DNA of 64,000 nucleotides from Sphingopyxis panaciterrulae (GTDB lineage: Bacteria > Pseudomonadota > Alphaproteobacteria > Sphingomonadales > Sphingomonadaceae), in assembly GCF_014199295.1 (NCBI RefSeq), contig NZ_JACIJH010000001.1:798600-862599 (forward strand). Direction: 5' to 3'. A program made the position numbers and the translations under genes. Numbering within the stretch: position 1 is the first letter of the stretch; the number at the start of each line of letters is the position of its first letter. Of the stretch, positions 28,774 through 38,139 are shown piece by piece. The notes under the pieces were generated by a model. The model searched no databases. It was not told the DNA's origin and was given only the letters and a program-made list of their open reading frames with translations.

Positions 28774-29523
28774 ATGAAAATCCTCGTCCCCGTGAAGCGG
28801 GTGCTCGATTACAACGTGAAGCCGCGGGTCAAGGCCGACGGCACGGGCGTCGATCTCGCCAACGTGAAGATGTCGATGAATCCGTTCGACGAGATCGCGG
28901 TCGAAGAAGCGATCCGCCTGAAGGAAAAGGGCGTCGCGACCGAGATCGTCGCGATCAGCGTCGGCCCGGCGAAGGCGCAGGAAACGCTGCGCACCGCGCT
29001 CGCGATGGGCGCCGACCGCGCGATCCTGGTGCAGAGCGACGATGCGGTCGAGCCGCTGGGCGTCGCGAAGATCCTCAAGGCCATCGCCGACGCCGAACAG
29101 CCGGGTCTGGTGATCCTCGGCAAGCAGGCCATCGACGACGACAACAACCAGACCGGCCAGATGCTCGCCGCGCTCACCGGCTGGGCGCAGGGCACCTTCG
29201 CCAGCGCGGTCAATGTCGAAGGCGATAGCGTCAGCGTGACCCGCGAAGTCGACGGCGGTCTCGAAACGGTGAAGCTGAAGCTCCCCGCGATCGTCACCAC
29301 CGATCTTCGCCTCAACGAGCCGCGTTATGCGTCGCTGCCCAACATCATGAAGGCGAAGTCCAAGCCGCTCGATACCAAGGCGCCCGCCGACTATGGCGTC
29401 GACATCGCCCCGCGCGTCAAGGTGCTCAAGGTCAGCGAGCCGCCGGTTCGCCAGGCCGGCATCAAGGTCGCCGACGTCGATGAACTGGTCGCCAAGCTGA
29501 AGGCCATGGGCGTCCACAGCTAA
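28774..29523 (+). CDS. etfB: Electron transfer flavoprotein beta subunit
   Basis: 249 residues: [19 protein letters not shown] at the start, [18 protein letters not shown], and the family signature VEVDGGLE-like region [40 protein letters not shown]. It binds AMP and, with EtfA, carries electrons from acyl-CoA and other dehydrogenases to ETF-quinone oxidoreductase. GAGAGGAGC lies upstream of ATG 28774. It pairs with etfA 125 bases downstream. The acyl-CoA dehydrogenase gene at 33.9 kb would be one client. Confidence 0.94.
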   Translation: MKILVPVKRVLDYNVKPRVKADGTGVDLANVKMSMNPFDEIAVEEAIRLKEKGVATEIVAISVGPAKAQETLRTALAMGADRAILVQSDDAVEPLGVAKILKAIADAEQPGLVILGKQAIDDDNNQTGQMLAALTGWAQGTFASAVNVEGDSVSVTREVDGGLETVKLKLPAIVTTDLRLNEPRYASLPNIMKAKSKPLDTKAPADYGVDIAPRVKVLKVSEPPVRQAGIKVADVDELVAKLKAMGVHS

Positions 29524-29535
29524 GACACTCCACCC

Positions 29536-29580
29536 CCGTTCGCCCTGAGCTTGTCGAAGGGCTGTTCTTTTTCGGGACCA
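29536..29580 (+). repeat. CCCTGAGC-TTGTCGAAGGGC palindrome between etfB and etfA
   Basis: GCCCTGAGCTTGTCGAAGGGC, followed by TGTTCTTTTT, gives a short stem (GCCCT...AGGGC) with a T-rich tail. The sequence is a widespread intergenic repeat in proteobacteria; a second copy (TTGCC variant) is at 60266-60286. Here it may attenuate transcription between etfB and etfA. Confidence 0.55.
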
Positions 29581-29648
29581 TCGAAAGAAAGGGCAGGCCC
29601 CGGATCGGGTCCGGGGTCAGCCCGAACGGATTAGAGGGAAGTTTAGAT

Positions 29649-30578
29649 ATGAAAACGCTTGTTTGGGTCGAACATGACGGTTCGTCGGTCAAGGACGCCA
29701 CGCTCGCCGCGGTGACCGCGGCGTCGAAGCTCGGCGAAGTCCACCTCCTCGTCGCGGGCGAGGGCGTCGACGGCGTCGCCAAGGTCGCGTCGGAGATCGC
29801 CGGCGTCGGCAAGGTGCATGTCGCTGACAACGCCGCCTTCGCGCACAACCTGCCGGAGAATATCGCGCCGCTCGTCGCCGAACTGATGGCGAGCCACGAC
29901 GCCTTCGTCGTGCCCGCCACCACGACGGGCAAGAATATCGCGCCGCGCGTCGCCGCGTTGCTCGACGTGATGCAGATTTCGGACATATTGTCGGTCGAGG
30001 GCGACAGGAGCTTCACCCGACCGATCTACGCCGGCAACGCCATCGCGACCGTCGAGAGCGAAGATGCGAAGCTGGTCCTCACCGTCCGCGGCACCGCCTT
30101 CGAAAAGGCCGCCGCGACCGGCGGTTCGGGCACGGTTGAAGCCGTCAGCGCTGGCGGCGATGCCGGCCTGTCGAGCTTCGTCGGATCCGAGATCGCCAAG
30201 TCGGAGCGTCCCGAGCTCACCTCGGCCAAGATCATCGTGTCGGGCGGTCGCGCGCTGGGTTCCTCGGAAAAATATCAGGAAGTCATCGTCCCGCTCGCCG
30301 ACAAGCTCGGCGCCGCGCTCGGCGCGTCGCGCGCCGCGGTCGACGCGGGCTATGTCCCCAACGACTATCAGGTCGGCCAGACCGGCAAGATCGTCGCGCC
30401 GGACGTCTATTTCGCGATCGGTATCTCGGGCGCGATCCAGCACCTCGCCGGCATGAAGGATTCGAAGACGATCGTCGCGATCAACAAGGACGAGGACGCC
30501 CCGATCTTCCAGGTCGCCGACCTCGGCCTCGTCGCCGACCTCTTCAACGCCGTGCCCGAACTGACCGGCAAGATCTGA
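29649..30578 (+). CDS. etfA: Electron transfer flavoprotein alpha subunit
   Basis: 309 residues. The N-terminal domain resembles EtfB; the C-terminal FAD domain has [76 protein letters not shown], shown here only to identify it by its parts [14 protein letters not shown] and GQTGK. It binds FAD and works with EtfB. It ends at a clear terminator shared with the gap before the enoyl-CoA hydratase gene. Confidence 0.94.
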   Translation: MKTLVWVEHDGSSVKDATLAAVTAASKLGEVHLLVAGEGVDGVAKVASEIAGVGKVHVADNAAFAHNLPENIAPLVAELMASHDAFVVPATTTGKNIAPRVAALLDVMQISDILSVEGDRSFTRPIYAGNAIATVESEDAKLVLTVRGTAFEKAAATGGSGTVEAVSAGGDAGLSSFVGSEIAKSERPELTSAKIIVSGGRALGSSEKYQEVIVPLADKLGAALGASRAAVDAGYVPNDYQVGQTGKIVAPDVYFAIGISGAIQHLAGMKDSKTIVAINKDEDAPIFQVADLGLVADLFNAVPELTGKI

Positions 30579-30603
30579 TCCGGGCCGGAATGGCATGAAA
30601 CAA

Positions 30604-30637
30604 GGGGGCGGTCCGTTGCGGCCGCCCTTTTCTTTTT
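30604..30637 (+). terminator. Rho-independent terminator after etfA
   Basis: GGGCGG - TCCGTTGCGG - CCGCCC followed by TTTTCTTTTT, 26 bases after the etfA stop. The enoyl-CoA hydratase ribosome site (GGGAG) begins directly after the T-tract, so readthrough would be reduced but possible. Confidence 0.85.
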
Positions 30638-30649
30638 GGGAGTAGAGAC

Positions 30650-31432
30650 ATGTCCCTGATTCTCGTCACCCGCGAAGATGGCGTCGCCACCGTGACGCTC
30701 AACCGCCCGGAGGCGATGAACGCGCTGTCGCGGGCGCTGCGCGCCGAACTGGCGGCGGTGATGCGGGGGCTCGCCGCCGATGACGGTATCCGCGCCATCG
30801 TGCTGACAGGCGCGGGGACACGCGCCTTCACCGCGGGGCTCGACCTCAAGGAACTCGGCGCCGACACGTCCAATCTCGGCGCCGCCAATGCGGAAAGCGC
30901 CGACGAGAATCCGGTGAAGGCCATCGAACTGTGCCCGCAACCGGTGATCGGTGCGATCAACGGTGTCGCGATCACCGGCGGCTTCGAGGTCGCGCTCGCC
31001 TGCGACATATTGATCGCCTCGACGAACGCGCGCTTCGCCGACACCCATGCGCGCGTCGGCGTCATGCCGGGCTGGGGCCTGTCGCAGAAACTGTCGCGCA
31101 TCGTCGGGCTCGGCCGCGCGAAGGAATTGTCGCTGACCGGCAACTTTCTGGGCGCGGAAGCGGCGCGCGACTGGGGCCTTGTCAATCGCGTCGTTGCGCC
31201 CGACGAACTGCTCCCGGGGGCGCAGGCGCTCGCGCGCGATATCGCCAGCGCCGACCCGGCGATGGTGCACGGCTACAAGCGGTTGATCGACGACGGCTAT
31301 GCACTGCCTTTCGGCGAGGCGATGGCGCTCGAGCAGCAGCGGTCGAAGGCCGCAAACGCCACGGTGCGCGCCGAAGAGGTCGAGGCGCGGCGGCGGGCGG
31401 TCATCGAACGGGGCCGCGAGCGCGCGAGGTGA
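30650..31432 (+). CDS. Enoyl-CoA hydratase/isomerase (crotonase) family protein
   Basis: 260 residues of the crotonase superfamily. Conserved segments are [24 protein letters not shown] (oxyanion-hole part), [24 protein letters not shown] and [26 protein letters not shown] single catalytic Glu seems likely (FEVALACD / THARVG region), so hydratase or another crotonase reaction is possible. GGGAGTAGAGAC precedes the ATG. It lies just after etfBA, consistent with acyl-CoA oxidation. Confidence 0.87.
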   Translation: MSLILVTREDGVATVTLNRPEAMNALSRALRAELAAVMRGLAADDGIRAIVLTGAGTRAFTAGLDLKELGADTSNLGAANAESADENPVKAIELCPQPVIGAINGVAITGGFEVALACDILIASTNARFADTHARVGVMPGWGLSQKLSRIVGLGRAKELSLTGNFLGAEAARDWGLVNRVVAPDELLPGAQALARDIASADPAMVHGYKRLIDDGYALPFGEAMALEQQRSKAANATVRAEEVEARRRAVIERGRERAR

Positions 31433-31534
31433 CGTCATGGCCCGCATCGCCGGTCCCGGCGGCCTCGTGGGAGCACCCTTTCCTATGCGGCAAGGTTTTT
31501 GAAACGACTTATCACGCCGATGCGAACGGGGTCC

Positions 31535-32371
31535 TTAGGGGATAGCCCATGAGATCCGGTTGGAATAATAGCCGATTGAAGGCTGTCTATCGGCACCGAG
31601 CGCTGGCTTGAATCTGGCACGTGCCTTCAGTAGTTTGCAGGTCTCCTCGTCGAGCAGAGTATAGCCGGACGTCGATGTGATATGGCATGTGTCTACTAGA
31701 CCCTTGCGGTCTATGGTGAGACGGAATTTTGCGATTCCTTGCATGTGGGCACGCATCGCTTCCTGCGGGTAGTCTTGGAATGTAACCCAATAGCCGGGAT
31801 GGTTTGCAGGAACCGGCGCGCTTGATTGACGCCGTACGGCGGGGGCGTCGACGTCCTGCGCCGCGGCGATGCGATCCTGGCAGTCGCGTACTGCCGCCAG
31901 CGCCTTCTTTGCCCCGCGCAGATTCAGCGCGGCAGCGAACTGGTCGGGCATCGCGATCTGTACGATCTGGTCTTCTCCGACGCTGTCCGGAAAAGCGCCG
32001 TCGTCCGACACGGTCCAGCGCAGAAGCGGGGCGGATGATCCTGTCGCGGTTCCCGGCTGGCCATCGACGACCTGCTCTTTGTCGGAGCCTTCCAGGGAAA
32101 AGCGGACCTTGCCGGGCTTCAGGCCGGCGGCGACGCCCGAACCGGCGAGGATGACATCATAGCTGGTGGAAAAGAAGGTCGGCTGAAACTGAAGCGAAAG
32201 ATGCTGATCGCCCGACGCGAAGCGGCGCAGCAAGCTGCACTGGTCGGGCTGTTGATCGAGCTGCCATGGGCCATCGGGTTCCCAGATCGCCGAGCTATCT
32301 GCGGCCATGGCCGGGTGCGCGAAGGCGGCGGTCAACAGGGCAACAGCCAGAATAAATGTTGTAAGGTGCAT
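31535..32371 (-). CDS. Exported protein with TonB C-terminal domain
   Basis: 278 residues: signal peptide (LTTFILAVALLTAAFAHPAMAA), a middle region of about 170 residues without a recognised family, and a C-terminal TonB/TolA-like domain (GIAKFRLTIDRKGLVDTCHITSTSGYTLLDEETCKLLKARARFKPA, identified by KFRLTIDRKGLV and LLKARARFKPA). Lacking a transmembrane anchor other than the signal, it is probably periplasmic. ATG 32371 follows GGGGAGGAATC; an earlier ATG would remove the signal from the N-terminus. GC content is somewhat lower than in its neighbours. Confidence 0.75.
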   Translation of the reverse strand: MHLTTFILAVALLTAAFAHPAMAADSSAIWEPDGPWQLDQQPDQCSLLRRFASGDQHLSLQFQPTFFSTSYDVILAGSGVAAGLKPGKVRFSLEGSDKEQVVDGQPGTATGSSAPLLRWTVSDDGAFPDSVGEDQIVQIAMPDQFAAALNLRGAKKALAAVRDCQDRIAAAQDVDAPAVRRQSSAPVPANHPGYWVTFQDYPQEAMRAHMQGIAKFRLTIDRKGLVDTCHITSTSGYTLLDEETCKLLKARARFKPALGADRQPSIGYYSNRISWAIP

Positions 32372-32460
32372 GATTCCTCCCCTGAACGGGGAACGTATCG
32401 AGGGCCGCAGCCAAAGCAAGCGCTCGGCCGCCGCCACGCCGTGATAATTACTTACTTGCC

Positions 32461-32472
32461 GTTTACGTAAAC
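32461..32472. promoter_or_regulatory. GTTTACGTAAAC palindrome before the phosphotransferase gene
   Basis: A perfect 12-bp palindrome, 18 bases before the start codon at 32491, identical to the core of the site upstream of etfB at 28715-28726. The flanks (TTGCC and TGGCA) extend partial symmetry. It could be an operator shared by acyl-CoA oxidation genes. Confidence 0.6.
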
Positions 32473-32490
32473 TGGCAGCAAGGTTGTGCG

Positions 32491-33849
32491 ATGCCTGACC
32501 TTACCGAACCGCTTGCCGCCTTCATGACCCGCATCGCCGGGCCCGGCGCGCTGTCGGGCCTGTCGCGCCTGTCGGGCGGCGCCAATATGGAAAGCTGGGC
32601 CTTCGACTGGACGGGGCCGGAGGGACGGGGCGCCTATGTGCTGCGCCGCGCGCCGTCGGCCGATTATATGGCGGACCGGCCCTATGGGCACCCGGTCGAG
32701 GCGGCGCTGGTCCGGGCGGCGCATAACGGCGGGGTAAAGGCGCCCGAGGTGGTGGGCGTGCTAGCGGACGGCGACGGCATGGGCACGGGCTATGTCATGC
32801 GCCGCGTCGTCGCCGAGGTCAGCCCGGCGACGATATTGGCCGCGCCGCCGCCGTCGCTGCTCGCCGATCTGGGGCGCGAACTGGCGCGCATCCACGCGCT
32901 GCCGCGGGCGGCGATTCCCGATGGCATTCCGGTGATGGACACGGGCGCGGCGCTCGCCGAGCTCAAGGCACGCTTTCTTTCCTATGGCGGCGACCGGCCG
33001 GCGATCGCGCTCGCGATTCGATGGTGCGAGGATCATCTGCCCGCCCCGGCTGATCCGGTGCTCGTCCACGGCGACTATCGCATGGGCAATATCATGGTCG
33101 ATATGGCCGAAGGACAGGTGGGCGGCCTGGCCGCGGTGCTCGACTGGGAACTGGCGCATCTGGGCGACGGGCATGAGGATCTGGCCTTCGGCTGCATGAC
33201 CGTGTGGCGCTTCGGCCGGCTCGACCGGCCGGCGTTCGGGGTCGGCAGCTTCGAGGACTATTTCGCGGCCTATGAGGCGGCGGGCGGGGCGCCGGTCGAC
33301 CGGGCACGTTTCCGCTTCTGGCTCGTCTATCGTACCCTCTGGTGGGCGCTCGGCTGCCTGCAGATGGGGCAGGCATGGCGCAGCGGCGCCGACACGACGG
33401 TCGAGCGCGTCGTCGTCGGGCGGCGCACCGCCGAGCAGGAGCTCGACCTGATCGGGCTGCTCGAGGCGGAAGCGCCCGAGGCCGAACGCGCGCGCCCGCT
33501 CCCGCCGTCGCCGCTCGCCGCACCCGCGCCGGTCGGCGAGCCGACCAATCGCGAGATGGTGCAGGCGGTGCGCGACTGGATCGAGAGCGCGATCAAGCCG
33601 AAGGCCGAGGGCCATGCCAAATTCGAGGCGGTCGTCGCGATGAACGCGCTCGGCATCGTGATGCGCGACCTCGATGCGGGCGTGCGCGCCGAGGACCGGG
33701 CGCTCGCGGCGGCGCTGCTGGCCGGCGAGACCAGCCTCGCCGAACCCGGCCTGCTCGCGCGGCTGCGCCGCGCGGCGCTCGACAAATGCGCCGTCGACAG
33801 CCCCAAATATGCCGCGCTCGCGCGCGCGCGGAACCAATGGGGCGGCTGA
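32491..33849 (+). CDS. APH-type phosphotransferase linked to acyl-CoA dehydrogenase
   Basis: 452 residues. The N-terminal two thirds is an aminoglycoside-phosphotransferase-like kinase: GGANMESWAFDW nucleotide loop, VHGDYRMGNIMVD (catalytic HGD...N) and AVLDWELAHLGDGHEDLAF (metal-binding DWE). A C-terminal extension of about 115 residues (from NREMVQAVRDWIE) is typical of the version paired with acyl-CoA dehydrogenases, as in the ACAD10/11 proteins that phosphorylate 4-hydroxyacyl-CoA. It is followed 21 bases later by such a dehydrogenase. Antibiotic resistance is unlikely. Confidence 0.85.
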   Translation: MPDLTEPLAAFMTRIAGPGALSGLSRLSGGANMESWAFDWTGPEGRGAYVLRRAPSADYMADRPYGHPVEAALVRAAHNGGVKAPEVVGVLADGDGMGTGYVMRRVVAEVSPATILAAPPPSLLADLGRELARIHALPRAAIPDGIPVMDTGAALAELKARFLSYGGDRPAIALAIRWCEDHLPAPADPVLVHGDYRMGNIMVDMAEGQVGGLAAVLDWELAHLGDGHEDLAFGCMTVWRFGRLDRPAFGVGSFEDYFAAYEAAGGAPVDRARFRFWLVYRTLWWALGCLQMGQAWRSGADTTVERVVVGRRTAEQELDLIGLLEAEAPEAERARPLPPSPLAAPAPVGEPTNREMVQAVRDWIESAIKPKAEGHAKFEAVVAMNALGIVMRDLDAGVRAEDRALAAALLAGETSLAEPGLLARLRRAALDKCAVDSPKYAALARARNQWGG

Positions 33850-33870
33850 GATTCGAACAGGAGAGAGACG

Positions 33871-35166
33871 ATGGATTTTGCGGTGCCGGCCGATCTGCAG
33901 GCCTATCTGGACGAACTCGACGCCTTCATCGCGGCCGAGATCAAGCCGCTTGAGGCAGCGGACGACAATATCCGCTTCTTCGACCATCGCCGCGAGCATA
34001 GCCGCACCGACTGGGACAATCAGGGTCTGCCGCGTCACGAGTGGGAGGCGCTGCTGAAGGAGGCGACGCGCCGTGCCGACAAGGCGGGACACTGGCGTTT
34101 CTCGGCGCCCAAAGCCTATGGCGGCAAGGACGGGTCGAACCTGTGGATGGCGGTGATCCGCGAACATTTCGCGGCGAAGGGGCTGGGGCTCCATAACGAT
34201 CTACAGAACGAGCACAGCATCGTCGGCAACTTCCCCTTCGTTGCGATGTTCGAACAGTTCGGCACCAGTGACGAACAGAAGCAGGAATTCATCCTCGGCG
34301 GCTTCGAGGGCCGGCGCCGCACCGCCTTCGGCCTGACCGAGCCCGACCATGGCAGCGACGCGACGCATATGGAAACGCGCGCAGTGCGCGAGACCCGCGA
34401 CGGCGTCGATGGCTGGCGGATCGACGGAGCGAAGATGTGGACGACCGGCATGCACGTCGCGACCCACTGCGCGACCTTCTGTCGCACCGGCGGCGCCGAC
34501 GGCGATGCGAAGGGCATCACCTGCCTGCTCGTTCCCAATCCGTCCCCAGGCCTCGTGATCGAGGAATATCTGTGGACCTTCAACATGCCGACCGACCATC
34601 CGCGCGTCAGCTTCACGGACGTGTGGGTGCCCGACAGCGCGCGGCTCGGGCCGGAGGGGGGCGGTCTCGCCATCGCGCAGAGCTTCGTCCACCAGAACCG
34701 CATCCGCCAGGCGGCCTCGTCGCTCGGCGCCGCGGTCTATTGCATCGAGGAAAGCGTGCGCTATGCCCGCGAACGCAAACCCTTCGGCGAGGCGCTGGCG
34801 AAGAATCAGGCGATCCAGTTCCCGCTCGTCGAGTTGGCGACGCAGGCCGAGATGCTGCGCCTGCTGATCCGCAAGACCGCGTGGGACATGGACAATATGG
34901 AGCATAAGGAGATCGAGCGCACGCTGTCGGACAAGGTCAGCATGTGCAACTATTGGGCGAACCGCCTCGTCTGCGAGGCCGCCGACCGCGCGATGCAGGT
35001 CCATGGCGGGATCGGCTATTCGCGGCACAAGCCGTTCGAGCACATCTATCGCCACCATCGCCGCTACCGCATCACAGAGGGCGCGGAAGAGATTCAGATG
35101 CGCAAGGTGGCGGCCTATCTGTTCGGCTATCTCGGGCCGCGCCGGGAGACGCTGGGGAAGATTTGA
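33871..35166 (+). CDS. Acyl-CoA dehydrogenase (ACAD11-like)
   Basis: 431 residues with the acyl-CoA dehydrogenase fold: FGLTEPDHGSDATHMETRA (FAD/substrate region), MWTTGMHVATHCATFCR, MQVHGGIGYSRHKPFEHIYRHHRRYRITEG and EEIQMRKVAAYL. Glycine-rich HGGIGYS and the ITEGAEEIQ end match the family. With the upstream phosphotransferase it forms the pair known from 4-hydroxy fatty acid breakdown in bacteria and in human ACAD10/11. It passes electrons to ETF, encoded at 28.8-30.6 kb, and both operons carry the same upstream palindrome. Confidence 0.9.
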   Translation: MDFAVPADLQAYLDELDAFIAAEIKPLEAADDNIRFFDHRREHSRTDWDNQGLPRHEWEALLKEATRRADKAGHWRFSAPKAYGGKDGSNLWMAVIREHFAAKGLGLHNDLQNEHSIVGNFPFVAMFEQFGTSDEQKQEFILGGFEGRRRTAFGLTEPDHGSDATHMETRAVRETRDGVDGWRIDGAKMWTTGMHVATHCATFCRTGGADGDAKGITCLLVPNPSPGLVIEEYLWTFNMPTDHPRVSFTDVWVPDSARLGPEGGGLAIAQSFVHQNRIRQAASSLGAAVYCIEESVRYARERKPFGEALAKNQAIQFPLVELATQAEMLRLLIRKTAWDMDNMEHKEIERTLSDKVSMCNYWANRLVCEAADRAMQVHGGIGYSRHKPFEHIYRHHRRYRITEGAEEIQMRKVAAYLFGYLGPRRETLGKI

Positions 35167-35197
35167 AGCATTACCGAAGAATGGATCAGGCGGAGTT

Positions 35198-35509
35198 CTA
35201 CCGCTTCCGCACGAACTCCGCGCGCAGCACCAGGCCCTTGATCCCGTCGTGGCGGCAGTCGATTTCCTGCGCGTCGCCGGTCAGGCGGATCGACTTGATG
35301 ACGGTGCCGACCTTCAGCGTCTGCCCCGCGCCCTTCACCGCCAGATCCTTGACCAGCACCACCGAATCGCCGTCGCTCAGCAGATTGCCGACCGCGTCGC
35401 GGACCTCGGGGCCCGCCGCCGCGGCTTCGGCGCGGGCGCGCGCTTCGCTGGCGGGCAGCCACTCGCCGCTCGCCTCGTCATAGACATATTCGTCATCGTC
35501 GTCGGTCAT
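35198..35509 (-). CDS. PhnA/YjdM C-terminal domain protein without zinc ribbon
   Basis: 103 residues. The C-terminal 65 residues match the PhnA (YjdM) domain: VRDAVGNLLSDGDSVVLVKDLAVKG and KSIRLTGDAQEIDCRHDGIKGLVLRAEFVRK. The normal N-terminal zinc-ribbon is missing, replaced by an acidic stretch (MTDDDDEYVYDEASGEWLPA). Despite its old name the family is not shown to act on phosphonates; function unknown. It starts four bases after the stop of the methyltransferase-like gene, so the two are probably cotranscribed. Confidence 0.78.
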   Translation of the reverse strand: MTDDDDEYVYDEASGEWLPASEARARAEAAAAGPEVRDAVGNLLSDGDSVVLVKDLAVKGAGQTLKVGTVIKSIRLTGDAQEIDCRHDGIKGLVLRAEFVRKR

Positions 35510-35513
35510 GGTC

Positions 35514-36263
35514 TCACTCGGGTTTGCGGAAACGCAGCGCGAACTGGTCGGTCTTGCCGCGGATGGAGGGGTCGAAGACATTGGCCGTACGCGGGTCTTC
35601 GGGCCGCGCATAGAGGCCGCTCTCGGCATCCAGCGTAAAGCCGGCCTTGGTCAGCGCGGCGACCGCCGCCGCCTTGTCGATGCGGTGCAGGCTGTCGCTC
35701 AGCGTCGTCCCGCTGCCGTCGGCGGCGCTGTGGTCGACGACGATCAGCGTCCCGCCGGGTTTCAGCGCCGCGAACAGCGCCGCGCTCGCCTTGTCGCCGG
35801 TGCCTTCGGGGAAGGGTTTCAGATAGAGGTCGTGGAAATTCTGCACGGTGATGATCGTGTCGAGCGGCTCGGGAAAGGGCGGTGCGGCGAAGGAGCCGGC
35901 AACGGCGTCGACATTGGCATAGGCGGCATCGACCGCCGCCTGATCGTCGCCATATTGTTTCTTGAACGCGATGAACTCGGCGGGCTGGAACGCATAGACC
36001 TTGCCCGACGGACCGACCGCACCCGCAAGCAGGCAGGTGACATAGCCGCCGCCCATCACGAAATCGCCGACCTTCTGGCCGGGTTTCACGCCCGCGAAGG
36101 CGAGCAGTTCGGCGGGCTTGCGTGCGGCGTCGCGCTCGCGATCGGCGGCGGGGCGCGCCGGATCGGCGATCGCGCTGCTATAATCGGGCGCGGCGGACGG
36201 TTGCGCGGCGAGCGGGCTGGTCGCGGTCGCGAGCAGGATGGCGAGGGTAAGCGAGCGGATCAT
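35514..36263 (-). CDS. Exported class I methyltransferase-like protein
   Basis: 249 residues: signal peptide (MIRSLTLAILLATATSPLAAQ) then a Rossmann-type domain with GVKPGQKVGDFVMGGGYVTCLLAG (motif I), VYAFQPAEF and ALKPGGTLIVVDHSA. The fold is that of a SAM-dependent methyltransferase, but motif I is altered and the protein is apparently periplasmic, where SAM is not expected. Related exported proteins are annotated as predicted methyltransferases in sphingomonads. ATG 36263 yields the clean signal peptide. Role unknown. Confidence 0.78.
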   Translation of the reverse strand: MIRSLTLAILLATATSPLAAQPSAAPDYSSAIADPARPAADRERDAARKPAELLAFAGVKPGQKVGDFVMGGGYVTCLLAGAVGPSGKVYAFQPAEFIAFKKQYGDDQAAVDAAYANVDAVAGSFAAPPFPEPLDTIITVQNFHDLYLKPFPEGTGDKASAALFAALKPGGTLIVVDHSAADGSGTTLSDSLHRIDKAAAVAALTKAGFTLDAESGLYARPEDPRTANVFDPSIRGKTDQFALRFRKPE

Positions 36264-36387
36264 GGCGGCGACTCCCTGTGGCTTCGGCACGCCATCATAG
36301 CGCTTCGCCGCGCGCGCCGCGCGCTTATTTGCACATCCCGGATTTGGTGATAGGTTTCATCCCAAAACCAAATACGGGAGAGCGGAT

Positions 36388-38136
36388 ATGCACGATCTGG
36401 TGATTCGCGGCGGCACGGTCGTCGATGGTTCGGGCGGCGAGCCCTTCGTCGCCGATGTCGCGGTGGATGGGGACCGCATCGTTGCGGTTGGCGCCGACCT
36501 CGGACCGGCGCGCGAAGAGGTCGACGCGCGCGGCCGGATCGTCACTCCCGGCTTCGTCGACGTCCACACCCATTATGACGGGCAGGCGACGTGGGACCGG
36601 GAAATGGCGCCGTCGAGCTGGCACGGCGTCACCACCGTCGTCATGGGCAATTGCGGCGTCGGCTTCGCCCCCGCGCGGCCCGACCGCCACGACTGGCTGA
36701 TCGGCCTGATGGAAGGGGTCGAGGACATCCCTGGCACCGCGCTGGCCGAGGGCATGACCTGGGAGTGGGAGACGTTCCCCGAATATATGGACGCGCTGGA
36801 AAAGCTGCCGCGCACCGTCGACGTCGCCTGCCATGTTCCGCACGGCGCGGTGCGCGCCTATGTGCTCGGCGACCGCGAACGGCCGGGCGCGGTGCCGACG
36901 GCGGAGGACATCGCCGAAATGTCGCGCATCGTCGAGGAAGGGGTGCGCGCCGGCGCGCTCGGCTTCTCGACCAGCCGCACCGTGATCCACAAGTCGGTCG
37001 ACGGCGAAGTCGTGCCCGGCACCACCGCGACCGCCGAGGAACTGATCGAGATCGGCCGCGCAATGGGCCGCGTCGGCCATGGCGTGTTCGAAATGGCGAG
37101 CGACCTCAATCGCGAGTGGAACGAGTTCGACTGGATGGGCAAGCTCAGCCGCGAGACCGGCCTGCCGGTGACCTTCGCCGCGCTTCAGTCGATCGCCAAG
37201 GAACAGCCGCTCGACGAGCAGATCGCGAACATGCGTGCCGAAAACGCCAAGGGCGCCAACATCGTCGCGCAGATCGCGCTGCGCGGCAACGGCATCATCA
37301 TGGCGTGGCGCGGCACCGTGCATCCCTTCCGCTTCCGCCCGTCGTGGCAGGCGATCATGGATCTGCCGTGGGATGCGCAGAAGGCGAAGCTGCTCGACCC
37401 CGCCTTCAAGGCGCAACTCTTGTCGGAGGAGAATGATTTCAGCGGCGCGCCGCAGGATATCATGGGCCTGTTGATGGTCGTCGCCGGCGGCTGGGGCATG
37501 CAGTTCGAGATGGACGCGGATTTCGATTACGAGCCGGGACCGGAGGCGAGCATCGCCGCGCGCGCCGCGGCGGCGGGGGTCGACCCCGCCGACTATGCCT
37601 ATGACCTCTTGTGCCGCGACGACGGCGCGGGCTTCGCCTATCTGCCGATCCTCAACTATGCCGACGGCAATCTCGATTTCCTAGAGGCGTTGCAGGATGC
37701 GGGCGACACGGTGAACAGCCTGTCCGACGGCGGCGCGCATTGCGGCACGATCTGCGACGCCGCTTCGCCGACCTTCATGCTTCAGCATTGGGTGCGCGAC
37801 CGGAAACGCGGCGGCCGCATTCCGCTCGCCCGCGCGATCAAGCGCCAGTGCCGCGACACGGCGCTGCTCTATGGACTGGAGGATCGCGGGCTGGTCGCGC
37901 CGGGCTATCTCGCCGACCTCAACGTGATCGACATGGATGCGATCAGGCTCGGCAAGCCGTGGCTGGCGTTCGACCTGCCGGCGGGCGGCAAGCGGTTGTT
38001 GCAAAAGGCCGACGGCTATGTCGCGACGATCAAGTCGGGGCAGGTGACCTTCCGGAGCGGCGAGGGGCAGGGCACCTATCCCGGCACCGTCATCCGCGGC
38101 CCCCAGCGCGTCGAAATGGCGCTAGCGGCGGAGTAG
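36388..38136 (+). CDS. N-acyl-D-amino-acid deacylase family amidohydrolase
   Basis: 582 residues of the D-aminoacylase/dihydroorotase-like amidohydrolase group. [25 protein letters not shown] opens the beta domain; metal ligands start at [17 protein letters not shown]; later parts are [24 protein letters not shown] and [15 protein letters not shown]. It should release the acyl group from N-acyl-D-amino acids or a similar amide. Zinc-binding; no signal peptide, so cytoplasmic. GGGAGAGCGG precedes the ATG. It is a single gene between convergent and divergent neighbours. Confidence 0.85.
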   Translation: MHDLVIRGGTVVDGSGGEPFVADVAVDGDRIVAVGADLGPAREEVDARGRIVTPGFVDVHTHYDGQATWDREMAPSSWHGVTTVVMGNCGVGFAPARPDRHDWLIGLMEGVEDIPGTALAEGMTWEWETFPEYMDALEKLPRTVDVACHVPHGAVRAYVLGDRERPGAVPTAEDIAEMSRIVEEGVRAGALGFSTSRTVIHKSVDGEVVPGTTATAEELIEIGRAMGRVGHGVFEMASDLNREWNEFDWMGKLSRETGLPVTFAALQSIAKEQPLDEQIANMRAENAKGANIVAQIALRGNGIIMAWRGTVHPFRFRPSWQAIMDLPWDAQKAKLLDPAFKAQLLSEENDFSGAPQDIMGLLMVVAGGWGMQFEMDADFDYEPGPEASIAARAAAAGVDPADYAYDLLCRDDGAGFAYLPILNYADGNLDFLEALQDAGDTVNSLSDGGAHCGTICDAASPTFMLQHWVRDRKRGGRIPLARAIKRQCRDTALLYGLEDRGLVAPGYLADLNVIDMDAIRLGKPWLAFDLPAGGKRLLQKADGYVATIKSGQVTFRSGEGQGTYPGTVIRGPQRVEMALAAE

Positions 38137-38139
38137 GGG

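Noticed and set aside
32491..33849. Aminoglycoside resistance kinase
   Set aside because: The long C-terminal extension and the adjoining acyl-CoA dehydrogenase fit the ACAD10/11-type phosphotransferase.
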